A stretch of DNA of 64,000 nucleotides, taken from the NCBI RefSeq assembly GCF_012911875.1, contig NZ_JAAXKZ010000007.1:1-64000 (forward strand). Direction: 5' to 3'. Within the stretch, counting starts at the first letter, position 1. Each line of letters begins with the position of its first letter. Position numbers and translations under genes: made by a program. The notes under the pieces are model-generated. The model was not told the DNA's origin. It saw only the letters and a list, made by a program, of their open reading frames with translations, and searched no databases. Of the stretch, positions 53,633 to 63,708 are shown one piece after another. This DNA comes from Pseudonocardia bannensis (lineage in GTDB: Bacteria; Actinomycetota; Actinomycetes; Mycobacteriales; Pseudonocardiaceae).

Positions 53633-54034
53633 CGGCCGCACCGCTCGGGCCCGGACGCCCGGGAGCTGGCATTCTCGGCGCGCCGGCGGCCTCTTTACTC
53701 GATTCAGCCGCAGCCGGCACAGCGCCCGTTCGGGTCGACTGTCGGACACTGATCGCTACGTTCAGTGCCTGAACCGGTGCACCCCGAGCACCCTCTTGAT
53801 GTGGCCCGGGTCACCTACTACAAAGGTGTCACGGACTCCTGGTCGGCCAGGGGCGGTACGACAGAGAAGTACCCGTCTCCCCCGATCCGGGCTCCGTGCG
53901 CGAACGCCGGGCACTCCACGCACAGCACGCCGCGGGAGGCATGTCGTCGTGGGCCTGCGTACTGGGACGCCAGACGCCGAGGCCGGAGCACGACACGTAG
54001 TGCACGCCTGGATCCCGGAGGTTCACGCGTAGAC
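53633..54034. other. 400-base gap without a supported gene
   Basis: Between the HAD gene and the convergent Fic-like gene. Several short frames exist on both strands (for example one minus frame rich in Cys, ending in VVPPLADQESVTPL), but none has a ribosome binding site or a recognised family. Confidence 0.4.
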
Positions 54035-54065
54035 GGGCGGCGTCCCTGGACAAGGGGCGCCGCCC
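54035..54065 (-). terminator. Terminator hairpin of Fic-like gene
   Basis: Arms GGGCGGCGTCCC (54035-54046) and GGGGCGCCGCCC (54054-54065) pair over 12 bases with one G-U, 38 bases past the stop of the minus-strand gene. Confidence 0.65.
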
Positions 54066-54102
54066 GACTCACGTTCGGAGGCAGCCCGCCGCGAGGCGGT
54101 GC

Positions 54103-54858
54103 TCAGGACCGCGACTCCGCGATCGACGTACCCTCGCGCGCCCCCGACTCCCACTGCGCACAGCAGTGCAGCAGCCATGTCGTGACGCCCTCCGCCGTTC
54201 CGCTCGCGAACCCGGCCGCGGCCGTGCGGTACTCGTCCGCCCGACGCAGGTGCCCGACCTCCGGTACGGCGAGCCCCTTCGGGTCCAGGCCCGCCGCCAC
54301 CGCGGCCAGTCGGGCGGCGGCCCGGGCCACGACGCCGTTCGCAGTGCCGAAGGGCGCCAGCGTCAGCAGCTCCCCGTGCACGACCGCGACGAGCACCGGG
54401 GCCGGGACGGCCGTCCCGCCGGTGACCAGATCGGCCAGCAGGGACAACCGTGCGGACACCTCTTCGTCGGTGCGCGGGCGGCCGAGGTCCGTGCCGTGCC
54501 GGTCGCCGGGCACCAGGTCGGCGGCGGCGACCATGTGCAGCCGGGCCAACGCCTGCAGCGGGGCCCCCCGCCACACGCCGAGCAACCGGCTCGATTCCTC
54601 CGCGGCCCGCACGGCCCCGGCCAGCACCGGGTCCGTGACGAGTTCCTCGGTGCTCGGGGTCAGCGGTGCACCGTCCAGCGCGGCGGACGCCCGGGCGGCA
54701 CGCAGGCTCGCCTCGGCGGCGGTGGCCGGCCAGCCGCGCCGGTTGACCGGGTGGTTGTGCACTGCGACGACGGCGTCTCGGGCACGTGCGACGGCGTCCG
54801 CGACGCCCGGCAGGTCGAGAAGGGGAGCGAGCGGGTCGGAGACACGAGACGGGGGCAC
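54103..54858 (-). CDS. Degenerate Fic/DOC-fold protein (Rv3662c-like)
   Basis: 251-aa mostly helical protein. The arrangement AAEASLRAARASAALDGAPL near 48 and LARLHMVAAADLVP near 108 resembles the helices of Fic proteins, and HGELLTLAPFGTANGVVARAAARL near 160-183 corresponds to the Fic core HPFxxGNGR with the catalytic His replaced by Ala and the Arg shifted. It is therefore unlikely to AMPylate. Homologues between the HAD gene and acs in mycobacteria (Rv3662c) are often labelled oxidoreductase without support. ATG/GTG 54858. Confidence 0.72.
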   Translation of the reverse strand: MPPSRVSDPLAPLLDLPGVADAVARARDAVVAVHNHPVNRRGWPATAAEASLRAARASAALDGAPLTPSTEELVTDPVLAGAVRAAEESSRLLGVWRGAPLQALARLHMVAAADLVPGDRHGTDLGRPRTDEEVSARLSLLADLVTGGTAVPAPVLVAVVHGELLTLAPFGTANGVVARAAARLAAVAAGLDPKGLAVPEVGHLRRADEYRTAAAGFASGTAEGVTTWLLHCCAQWESGAREGTSIAESRS

Positions 54859-54907
54859 GGCTCCATGCTGTCACTGTCTGTCGCAACCGCCGTGGCCTGG
54901 CCTGATC

Positions 54908-54921
54908 GACAGTCGACTGTC
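54908..54921. promoter_or_regulatory. 14-bp perfect palindrome upstream of acs
   Basis: GACAGTCGACTGTC is a perfect 14-bp palindrome in the divergent gap, 109 bases before the acs start and 50 bases before the Fic-like start. A strong candidate operator for acs control; the regulator is unknown. Confidence 0.5.
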
Positions 54922-55029
54922 CGTACTGACGGTGCGCGGAGCATGTCTGAGCACTACCGTCGAGCCGATAGCGCGAGCCGGTCGCAGCCGCCCGGCTGAA
55001 CTGCGCAGGGACGAGGAGGGCACGAGGAA

Positions 55030-57006
<1,977 letters not shown>

Positions 57007-57073
57007 GACCTGCTCGCACGGCCGAAGCGGCAGTACCGGGACTGACGCAGGGCCCCTCGGGCATCCTGATCGC

Positions 57074-57511
57074 ATGGCCGGGATGCCCGAGGGAGGACTG
57101 CGGGTACGCGAATCGCTGGTGCTGCCCGAACGGGAGCTGCACTGGCGGTTCTCGCGTGCGTCCGGGCCGGGCGGCCAGGGCGTCAACACGACCGATTCGC
57201 GGGTCGAGCTGTCGTTCGACCTCGCCCGCTCACCGGCCGTTCCGGAGCCGATGCGCGAGCGGGCGCTGAACCGGCTCGCGAACCGGCTCGTCGACGGCGT
57301 CCTGACCGTCGTGGCCTCGGAACACCGCAGCCAGCTGCGCAACCGTGACGCCGCGCGCGAGCGACTGGCCGCGACGCTGCGCTCGGCGATGGCCGCCGAT
57401 CCGCCGAAGCGTCGCCCGACCCGGCCCACAGCGGGGTCCAAACGGCGCCGGCTGGACGCCAAGAGCCGCCGGGGCGCGATCAAGCGGCTGCGCGGGCGAC
57501 CCGAGGAGTAA
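57074..57511 (+). CDS. arfB: Peptidyl-tRNA hydrolase ArfB
   Basis: 145-aa class I release-factor-like rescue factor. The GGQ catalytic loop is in FSRASGPGGQGVNTTDSRVE near 30-48, and the long basic C-terminal tail (KRRPTRP...KRRRLDAKSRRG) is the part that inserts in the mRNA channel of stalled ribosomes. It hydrolyses peptidyl-tRNA on non-stop ribosomes. ATG 57074 or ATG 57083 (MPEGGLRVRESL) as start. Follows acs on the same strand. Confidence 0.93.
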   Translation: MAGMPEGGLRVRESLVLPERELHWRFSRASGPGGQGVNTTDSRVELSFDLARSPAVPEPMRERALNRLANRLVDGVLTVVASEHRSQLRNRDAARERLAATLRSAMAADPPKRRPTRPTAGSKRRRLDAKSRRGAIKRLRGRPEE

Positions 57512-57762
57512 CCGCGTGCCGCGCTGGCGTGATCCGGTCGCGGTGTCCATGCTGGAGCGACCGGGCCCACCGGCGGACTGCTCATCGTCGAGCTCGGCGT
57601 GGGAAGACCGCCGGGGCGAACCCTGCGGGGTGCGGACGCTTCCATCGGGGCGCCCACGTACGGATGACGAACACTCCTGACCGGGCACCCGCCAGGGGGG
57701 CGTGGCACGATGGCGCACCGATCATGTCCGAACGCACTCGACGGCACGTAGGAGGGACCGCG

Positions 57763-58272
57763 GTGGCCAGCCCGACCAGCTCCAGCGGCACGGATGTTCC
57801 ACCCGTGCTGCCCTCGATCCCGCTCTCGCCCGAACCGACGCACGACCAGTCGATCGGGGCGCTGGTCCGGGACGTGACCACGCACGTCTCGTCGCTGATC
57901 CGCTCCGAGGTGGAGCTGGCCAAGGCCGAGGTCACCTCCGAGGTGAAGAAGGGGGTGCAGGGCAGCGTCTTCTTCGTCATCGCGCTGGTGGTGCTGCTGT
58001 TCAGCCTGTTCTTCTTCTTCTTCGCGCTCGCCGAGCTGCTGAACTACTTCGGGCTGGCCAGACCTGCCGCGTTCGGGATCGTGTTCGGGCTCATGGTGCT
58101 GGTGGCCGCGTTGTTCGGCTTCCTCGGCTACCGACGGGTCCGCAAGATCCGCAAGCCCGAGCGGACGATCACCAGCCTCAAGGAGACCGCGGAGGTCCTC
58201 AGCAGCCGCGGTCGTCACGACGGTCAGGAGCCCGCCGAGCTGAACGGCAGACACGCCGCCCCCGCCAGCTGA
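57763..58272 (+). CDS. Phage-holin-superfamily III (DUF1469) membrane protein
   Basis: 169-aa protein. Pro/Ser-rich N-terminus, then SIGALVRDVTTHVSSLIRSEVELAKAEVTSEVKKG (about 28-62), the DUF1469/actinobacterial holin-like signature, and two TM helices (65-90 and 103-125) with a charged C-terminal tail. AGGAGGG six bases before GTG 57763 fixes the start over the upstream ATG 57724. Despite the family name it is a chromosomal membrane protein, with no phage genes around. Function unknown. Confidence 0.88.
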   Translation: MASPTSSSGTDVPPVLPSIPLSPEPTHDQSIGALVRDVTTHVSSLIRSEVELAKAEVTSEVKKGVQGSVFFVIALVVLLFSLFFFFFALAELLNYFGLARPAAFGIVFGLMVLVAALFGFLGYRRVRKIRKPERTITSLKETAEVLSSRGRHDGQEPAELNGRHAAPAS

Positions 58273-58286
58273 GCCGGCGCGGGAAG

Positions 58287-59219
58287 GTGGGGAGGCGGGG
58301 GGGACCCGACCCGTCGACGGTCCGGCTACCGGGGCCGTGGACGCACCGCGCGGTGTCGGCCAACGGCATCCGGCTGCACGTCGCGGAGTGCGGGGAAGGA
58401 CCGCTCGTCGTCCTGCTGCACGGGTTCCCCGAGTTCTGGTGGTCCTGGCGTCATCAGCTGACCGGACTCGCCGAGGCCGGGTACCGGGCGGTTGCGGTCG
58501 ACCTGCGGGGCTACGGCGACTCGGACAAGCCGCCGCGCGGCTACGACCTGTGGACCCTCGCCGGTGACGTCGCAGGGCTCATCCGGGCGCTGGGTGAGTC
58601 CGAGGCCCGGGTCGTCGGCCACGACTGGGGCGGCCTGATCGGCTGGACGGTGGCCGCCCTGCATCCCCGCCTGGTGCACTCGCTGACGGCCGTGGCCGCG
58701 CCGCACCCGCTCGCCGTCCGCGCGGCCATCGCACGTGATCCGCGCGGACAGGGACGCGCCACCACGAGCTACGCCCTGGGCTTCCAGCTGCCCCGCTGGC
58801 CCGAGCGCTCGCTGCGGGCCGACGGCGGGGCCCGGGTGGAGCGGATCATGCGCCGCTGGTCCGGGCCGGCATGGGCGGCGTCCGACGATTTCGCGCGGGC
58901 CGCGGCGCACAATCGACGGGCGATCCAGATCCCGGCGGTGGCGCACTGCGCGATGGAGTACTACCGGTGGGCGTTGCGCTCACAGCTGCGTGCGGAGGGC
59001 CGCCGGTTCGCGGCCGCGGTGGCCCGCCCGACCGGGATGCCCGTTCTGCAGGTGCACGGCGCGGCCGACCCGTGCCTGCTCGAGCGGACCGCTCGCACCT
59101 CGCAGCGGTGGACCGGAGCCGGGTTCGATCACCGCGTGCTGCCCGGGATCGGGCACTTCCCGCACCAGGAGGCTCCCGCCGAGACCACGGCCCTGATCCG
59201 GGAGTTCATGACGAGCTGA
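58287..59219 (+). CDS. Alpha/beta hydrolase, epoxide-hydrolase-like
   Basis: 310-aa alpha/beta-hydrolase. HGFPEFWWSWRHQL near 48 (HGFPE oxyanion region), DLRGYGDSDKPPRGYDL near 75, nucleophile motif VVGHDWGGLIGW with Asp near 115, as in epoxide hydrolases and haloalkane dehalogenases, acid in HGAADPCL and His in GIGHFPHQE near the end. The Asp nucleophile argues against a serine esterase. GTG 58287 has only a weak purine run before it; a GTG near 58351 (VSANGIRLHV) is an alternative. Confidence 0.88.
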   Translation: MGRRGGPDPSTVRLPGPWTHRAVSANGIRLHVAECGEGPLVVLLHGFPEFWWSWRHQLTGLAEAGYRAVAVDLRGYGDSDKPPRGYDLWTLAGDVAGLIRALGESEARVVGHDWGGLIGWTVAALHPRLVHSLTAVAAPHPLAVRAAIARDPRGQGRATTSYALGFQLPRWPERSLRADGGARVERIMRRWSGPAWAASDDFARAAAHNRRAIQIPAVAHCAMEYYRWALRSQLRAEGRRFAAAVARPTGMPVLQVHGAADPCLLERTARTSQRWTGAGFDHRVLPGIGHFPHQEAPAETTALIREFMTS

Positions 59220-59230
59220 CCCGGCGCTGC

Positions 59231-60823
59231 TCAGCCCGTGTCCTCGACGTCCTCGTCCTCGACCAGCATCGCCTCCTCGAAGTCCAGGCGGCGCAGGGCC
59301 CGCCGGAGCACCTCGTCGTCGATCCGGCCCTCGCTGCGGAGCCGCACGAGGACCTCCCGCTCGGCCGCGAGCATCTCCCGGCGCAGCCGCCGCCACGCGG
59401 CGCTCGGGCTCTCCCCGGCCAGCTCGTCGGGCCGTCCGAGCTGCTCCCAGACGCTGTTGGCCTGCAACTCCGCGAAGTGACGGAGCTTCTCGGCGATGTG
59501 CCGGGTCGTGGAGTCCGGCGGTTCGGTCGCGACCAGTTCGTCGAGCCGGCGGATGCCGGCCTGCGCCGCCGCGTACAGCGACTCGGCCTCGGCGAGCAGT
59601 TCCTGGTACTCCTCCTCGGGCCCGACCTTGAGCCTGCGCATCACGAACGGCAGCGTCAGGCCGTGCAGCAGCAGCGTCGCCACCGTGACGAAGAACGCCA
59701 GAAAGACGAGCCGCTCGCGCTGGGGGACCTCCGGTGGGATCGCGAACGCTGCGGCCACGGTCACGACGCCGCGCATCCCGGCCCAGGAGATGACCGCCGG
59801 CATCTGCCAGGGCGGTGTGGGATCCCGCTCGCGCGCTCCCCGGAACAGCACCCGGGGCAGGTAGGTGATGGGGAAGACCCACACCGGCCGGGCCAGCACC
59901 GTGGCGAGCGTCACCAGGACCGCGTCGAACAGCAGCGGCCCGATCGCGCCGATCTGCTCGAGCACCGCGGTCAGTTGCAGGCCGATGAGGGCGAACACGA
60001 CCGACTCGAGGATGGTGTCGCTGGCGCGCCACACGGCCTCATCCTGGATCCGGGTGGCGAAGCCGCACTCCGGCGCGTGGTAGCCCAGGTACAACCCGGC
60101 GATCACGACCGCGAGCAGCCCGGAGGTGTGCGCCTGTTCGGCGATCAGGTAGACGCTGAACGGCACGACGAGACCGAACGCGCTCTCCAGGTGCGGGTCG
60201 TTGAGCCGCATCCGGATCCGGTGCACCAGCCAGCCGACGACCAGGCCGGTCGAGATCCCACCGGCCGTCGACCAGGCCAGCATCCAGGCCGCGTCGAGGA
60301 CCGTCACCCCGGCGCCGACGGCGGCCGCGACGAACACCCGGAACAGGGTCAGCGCGGTGGCGTCGTTGAGCAGGCTCTCGCCGCCGAGAATGGTCATGAT
60401 GCGCTTGGGCAGCCCCAGCCTGCGGCCGACGCCGAGCGCGGCCACCGCGTCCGGTGGCGCGACCACGGCACCGAGCACCAGGGCCGCCGGCAACGACAGT
60501 CCGGGGATGATGCGCCAGGCGACCAGGCCGACCACCACGGCGGTGAACGCCACCAGGCCCACCGCGAGCAGCGAGATCGGCCGGATGTTGCGGCGGATGC
60601 CGAGGTAGGACGACTGCAGTGCCGCCGAGTACAGCAGGGGCGTGAGCCCCAGCAGCAGCACCGCCTCCGGATCGAACTCGATCTCGGTGACGCCGGGCAG
60701 GAACGACGCCGCGAGGCCGACGACCACCAGCACCAGTGGTGCGTTCATCCCGAGTGGACGGCAGATCGCCTGGACGGCGAGTGAGCCGACGACGAGCGCC
60801 AGGGTGATTACTTCGGTGTGCAC
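59231..60823 (-). CDS. Na+/H+ antiporter, CPA1 (NhaP-like)
   Basis: 530-aa cation/proton antiporter with about 12 TM helices. CPA1 landmarks are APPDAVAALGVGRRLGLPKRI near 125 (ion-site PPDAV), GESLLNDATALTLFR near 150 and SWAGMRGVVTVAAAFAIP near 370; a 120-residue cytoplasmic tail rich in Glu/Leu follows. GTG 60823 (VHTEVITLAL) is chosen because longer frames add non-membrane sequence. A UBP zinc-finger gene starts 50 bases away in the opposite direction; in related bacteria this finger occurs with such antiporters. Confidence 0.94.
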   Translation of the reverse strand: MHTEVITLALVVGSLAVQAICRPLGMNAPLVLVVVGLAASFLPGVTEIEFDPEAVLLLGLTPLLYSAALQSSYLGIRRNIRPISLLAVGLVAFTAVVVGLVAWRIIPGLSLPAALVLGAVVAPPDAVAALGVGRRLGLPKRIMTILGGESLLNDATALTLFRVFVAAAVGAGVTVLDAAWMLAWSTAGGISTGLVVGWLVHRIRMRLNDPHLESAFGLVVPFSVYLIAEQAHTSGLLAVVIAGLYLGYHAPECGFATRIQDEAVWRASDTILESVVFALIGLQLTAVLEQIGAIGPLLFDAVLVTLATVLARPVWVFPITYLPRVLFRGARERDPTPPWQMPAVISWAGMRGVVTVAAAFAIPPEVPQRERLVFLAFFVTVATLLLHGLTLPFVMRRLKVGPEEEYQELLAEAESLYAAAQAGIRRLDELVATEPPDSTTRHIAEKLRHFAELQANSVWEQLGRPDELAGESPSAAWRRLRREMLAAEREVLVRLRSEGRIDDEVLRRALRRLDFEEAMLVEDEDVEDTG

Positions 60824-60872
60824 GTGGCACCCGTGTGTCCCGCGGCGGTCACGAGGCGGAGGATGACCCGAA

Positions 60873-61145
60873 ATGAGCTGCGTACACACCGTGGCGTGCG
60901 ACGCACCCGACTGGACTGAGCCGGCACCCGACAGTCCTTCCGGCTGTGCGGATTGCGAGGCCCTGGGTGCCCGTGTGTGGGCGCACCTTCGGCTGTGCCT
61001 GACCTGCGGGCACGTGGCGTGCTGCGACTCCAGCCCGTACCGGCATGCCACCGGGCACTTCCGGAGCACCCAGCACCCGGTGATCCGGTCCTACGAGCCC
61101 GGGCCCTCCTGGCGCTGGTGCTACGTCGACGAGCAGATCGTCTAG
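60873..61145 (+). CDS. UBP-type zinc finger protein
   Basis: 90-aa single-domain zf-UBP protein. Zn-binding pattern: Cys/His in MSCVHTV, GCADCEALG, HLRLCLTCGHVACCDSS and HATGHFRSTQHPV, ending SWRWCYVDEQIV. In eukaryotes such fingers bind the ubiquitin C-terminus; in bacteria they are small partners, often beside Na+/H+ antiporters. GGAGGA precedes ATG 60873. Its stop overlaps the stop of the convergent glycerophosphodiesterase gene. Confidence 0.93.
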   Translation: MSCVHTVACDAPDWTEPAPDSPSGCADCEALGARVWAHLRLCLTCGHVACCDSSPYRHATGHFRSTQHPVIRSYEPGPSWRWCYVDEQIV

Positions 61146-62266
61146 CCCACCGGATCCAGCAGTGCCGCGCGGGCCGCGACCGCGGTGTCCGGGCTGTCGG
61201 TGAACACACCGTCGACACCGGCCCGCAGGAACGCCTCGTACTCGGCGAACGCGTCGCCGTAGTCGGCCTCTCCCCCGTGGGAGCGGAACTGGGCGGGCAG
61301 GAACCGGTTCTCGTTGCGGAACGTGTAGGGGTGCACGAGCAGCCCCACCGCGTGCGCGTCGGTGACCAGCGCGGTGGGCTCGCCGAGCGCCTCGGATGCA
61401 TCCCGGCCGATCACGAGGTCCTTGTCCGGGCCGATGCCGTCGGCGTAGGTCGCGATGTCGGCGAGGCCCTGCGGTGTGACCAGATCGGCGTAGCCGCGCG
61501 GGTCCCCGGCCGCGGCCAGGTCGGCGGGTGCCCCGGTCGCCTGCATGAGCTGGATCAGCCCGACCTTCAGCTGCCCGCGCAGCGCCCGCAGGTTCTGCGT
61601 CTCGAAGGACTGCACGAACACCGGGGCGTCCGGCCGGTTCAGCCCGGCCCGCTCGATCGCCGCGACGAGCGCGGGTTCCAGCGGTCGTCCGATGGAGGCG
61701 AAGTAGCTCGGGCTCTTGGTCTCCGGGTAGACCCCGATCTCCCGGCCGAGCTCGTCGGACAGGCGCTCCCGCAGCGCGAGCACTTCGTCGAAGGTCGGCA
61801 CCCGGTAGCGGCCGTCGTAGATGGTGTTCTCCTGGCGGATCTCGGGGATCCGCTCCGTCGCACGCAGTGTGCGCAGCTCGGCGAGGGTGAAGTCCTCCGC
61901 GAACCAGCCGTCGTGGGCGACCCCGTCGATCGTCTTGGTGGTGCGGCGTTCGGCGAACTCGGGGCGCGCCGCGACGTCGGTCGTGCCCCCGATCTCCGGC
62001 TCGTGCCGGGCCACCAGCACCCCGTCGGACGTGGTCACGAGGTCGGGCTCGATGAAGTCGGCGCCCATCCGGGCGGCCAGCTCGTACGCGGCGAGAGTGT
62101 GCTCGGGTCGGTAGCCGGAGGCGCCCCGATGCCCGATCACCACGGGCGCCGCCGCGGGCCTGCCGGCGCGGCCGGGGGCCCGGGCGAAGGTCCCTGCGGG
62201 CGGTGCGGAAACGAGGGCCAGGGTGGTCAGGGCGGCGGCGACGAGTCCTCTCAGCGGGGACGGCAT
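61142..62266 (-). CDS. Secreted glycerophosphodiester phosphodiesterase
   Basis: 374-aa GDPD-family TIM-barrel enzyme cleaving glycerophosphodiesters to glycerol-3-phosphate. A Sec signal peptide (MPSPLRGLVAAALTTLALVS) is followed by IGHRGASGYRPEHTLAAYELAARMGADFIEPDLVTTSDGV (catalytic HRG, EPD), HEPEIGGTTD and late GVDGVFTDSPD. The second metal Glu is in VYPETKSPS near 200. The insertion of about 60 residues is typical of periplasmic GlpQ. Exported phosphate/glycerol scavenging is likely. ATG 62266. Confidence 0.94.
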   Translation of the reverse strand: MPSPLRGLVAAALTTLALVSAPPAGTFARAPGRAGRPAAAPVVIGHRGASGYRPEHTLAAYELAARMGADFIEPDLVTTSDGVLVARHEPEIGGTTDVAARPEFAERRTTKTIDGVAHDGWFAEDFTLAELRTLRATERIPEIRQENTIYDGRYRVPTFDEVLALRERLSDELGREIGVYPETKSPSYFASIGRPLEPALVAAIERAGLNRPDAPVFVQSFETQNLRALRGQLKVGLIQLMQATGAPADLAAAGDPRGYADLVTPQGLADIATYADGIGPDKDLVIGRDASEALGEPTALVTDAHAVGLLVHPYTFRNENRFLPAQFRSHGGEADYGDAFAEYEAFLRAGVDGVFTDSPDTAVAARAALLDPVG

Positions 62267-62374
62267 GCCGACCACCCTGACCGGCGTTGCCGTCAGGAGA
62301 TCCACCGGGGGGCATCGGGACGGTGTCGCCGGGGTGAACGCCGAGGCGGTGGTGAGCGCCGCGGGCCGAGGATC

Positions 62375-62380
62375 TACGCT
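62375..62380 (+). promoter_or_regulatory. -10 element for purD
   Basis: TACGCT eight bases before GTG 62389; no Shine-Dalgarno sequence is present, so the mRNA is leaderless or nearly so. Confidence 0.4.
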
Positions 62381-62388
62381 GGCCGACC

Positions 62389-63654
62389 GTGCGCGTCCTG
62401 GTCGTCGGATCCGGTGCTCGTGAGCACGCCATCGTCCTCGCCCTGGCGCAGGACCCCGGGGTGACCGCGCTGTCCTGCGCGCCCGGAAACGCGGGAACAG
62501 CCGCGGTCGCGGAGCAACGCGGCCTCGATGTGCGGGACCCGAAGGCGGTGGCGGCCCTGGCCACCGACTGGAAGGCCGATCTCGTGGTGATCGGCCCCGA
62601 GGTGCCGCTCGTCGCCGGGGTCGCCGACGCCGTGCGGGCTGCCGGGATCGCCTGCTTCGGCCCGAGCGCGGCGGCGGCCCGCATCGAGGGGTCCAAGACC
62701 TTCGCCAAGGACGTCATGACCGCCGCCGGCGTGCCGACGGCCACTGCCGAGACCGTGGACAACCCCGCGCACCTGGACGCGGTGCTGTCCCGGTTCGCGC
62801 CGCCCTACGTCGTGAAGGACGACGGGCTGGCCGCGGGCAAGGGCGTCGTCGTCAGCCCCGATCTCGAGGTGGCCCGGGCGCACGCGCTGCACCTGCTCGA
62901 CGACGGCCATCCGGTGCTGCTGGAGTCGTTCCTCGACGGTCCGGAGGCCTCGCTGTTCTGCCTGGTCGACGGGCGGACGGTGGTCCCGCTGCTGCCCGCG
63001 CAGGACTTCAAGCGGGTCGGCGACGACGACTCCGGGCCCAACACCGGCGGGATGGGTGCCTACGCGCCGCTGCCGTGGTCGGACCCGGGGCTGGTCGACG
63101 ACCTGGTCGCGCGCGTCGTGCAGCCGGTGGTGGACGAGATGGCCCGCCGTGGCACCCCGTTCACCGGGTTGCTCTACGCCGGGCTCGCCCTGACCTCGGA
63201 CGGCCCCTCGGTGATCGAGTTCAACTGCCGTTTCGGCGACCCCGAGACCCAGGTCGTGCTGGCGCTGCTGCGCACGCCGCTGGCGGGGCTGTTGCACGCG
63301 GCCGCGACCGGGACACTCGACGAGGTGCCGCCGCTGGAGTGGTCCGACGGCGCGGCGGTGACGGTGGTCGTGGCGGCCGAGGGGTACCCGGGCACGCCGC
63401 GACTGGGTGATGTGATCACCGGGGCGGAGGCCGACGGTGTGCTCCACGCGGGCACCCGGCGGCGCGACGACGGCGCGGTGGTGTCGGCGGGCGGCCGGGT
63501 GCTGTCCGTGGTGGGCACCGGCGCGGACCTCGACGCCGCCCGAGAGGACGCCTATCGCCGTCTCGCCGGGGTGCACCTGGCCGGCTCGCACCACCGCACG
63601 GACATCGCGCTGCGCGCCGCGCGCGGCGAGGTGGCGGTGCCGGACAAGGGCTGA
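62389..63654 (+). CDS. purD: Phosphoribosylamine-glycine ligase
   Basis: 421-aa GAR synthetase, the second step of de novo purine synthesis. It starts [19 protein letters not shown], has [19 protein letters not shown] near 64, ATP-grasp residues [16 protein letters not shown] near 143, [15 protein letters not shown] near 210 and [14 protein letters not shown] near 280, all diagnostic of PurD. GTG 62389. No other pur gene lies in the window; an aminotransferase gene follows. Confidence 0.97.
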   Translation: MRVLVVGSGAREHAIVLALAQDPGVTALSCAPGNAGTAAVAEQRGLDVRDPKAVAALATDWKADLVVIGPEVPLVAGVADAVRAAGIACFGPSAAAARIEGSKTFAKDVMTAAGVPTATAETVDNPAHLDAVLSRFAPPYVVKDDGLAAGKGVVVSPDLEVARAHALHLLDDGHPVLLESFLDGPEASLFCLVDGRTVVPLLPAQDFKRVGDDDSGPNTGGMGAYAPLPWSDPGLVDDLVARVVQPVVDEMARRGTPFTGLLYAGLALTSDGPSVIEFNCRFGDPETQVVLALLRTPLAGLLHAAATGTLDEVPPLEWSDGAAVTVVVAAEGYPGTPRLGDVITGAEADGVLHAGTRRRDDGAVVSAGGRVLSVVGTGADLDAAREDAYRRLAGVHLAGSHHRTDIALRAARGEVAVPDKG

Positions 63655-63696
63655 CAGCGCCGGGACCACGCCCACGGCGCCCGAATGCCCAATGTT

Positions 63697-63702
63697 TAGG
63701 CT
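63697..63702 (+). promoter_or_regulatory. -10 element for leaderless aminotransferase mRNA
   Basis: TAGGCT six bases before GTG 63709; no Shine-Dalgarno sequence. Confidence 0.4.
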
Positions 63703-63708
63703 CCACCT

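Noticed and set aside
53802-54053. Small Cys-containing frames in the gap after the HAD gene, considered as a possible RiPP precursor
   Set aside because: No leader/core pattern, no ribosome binding site and no modification enzyme nearby.
57515-57680. GTG ORF of about 54 codons between arfB and the DUF1469 gene
   Set aside because: Ser/Arg/Pro-rich translation with no family and no ribosome binding site.
57763-58272. Prophage holin
   Set aside because: The family name mentions phage holin, but no phage genes surround it and the protein is a common chromosomal actinobacterial membrane protein.
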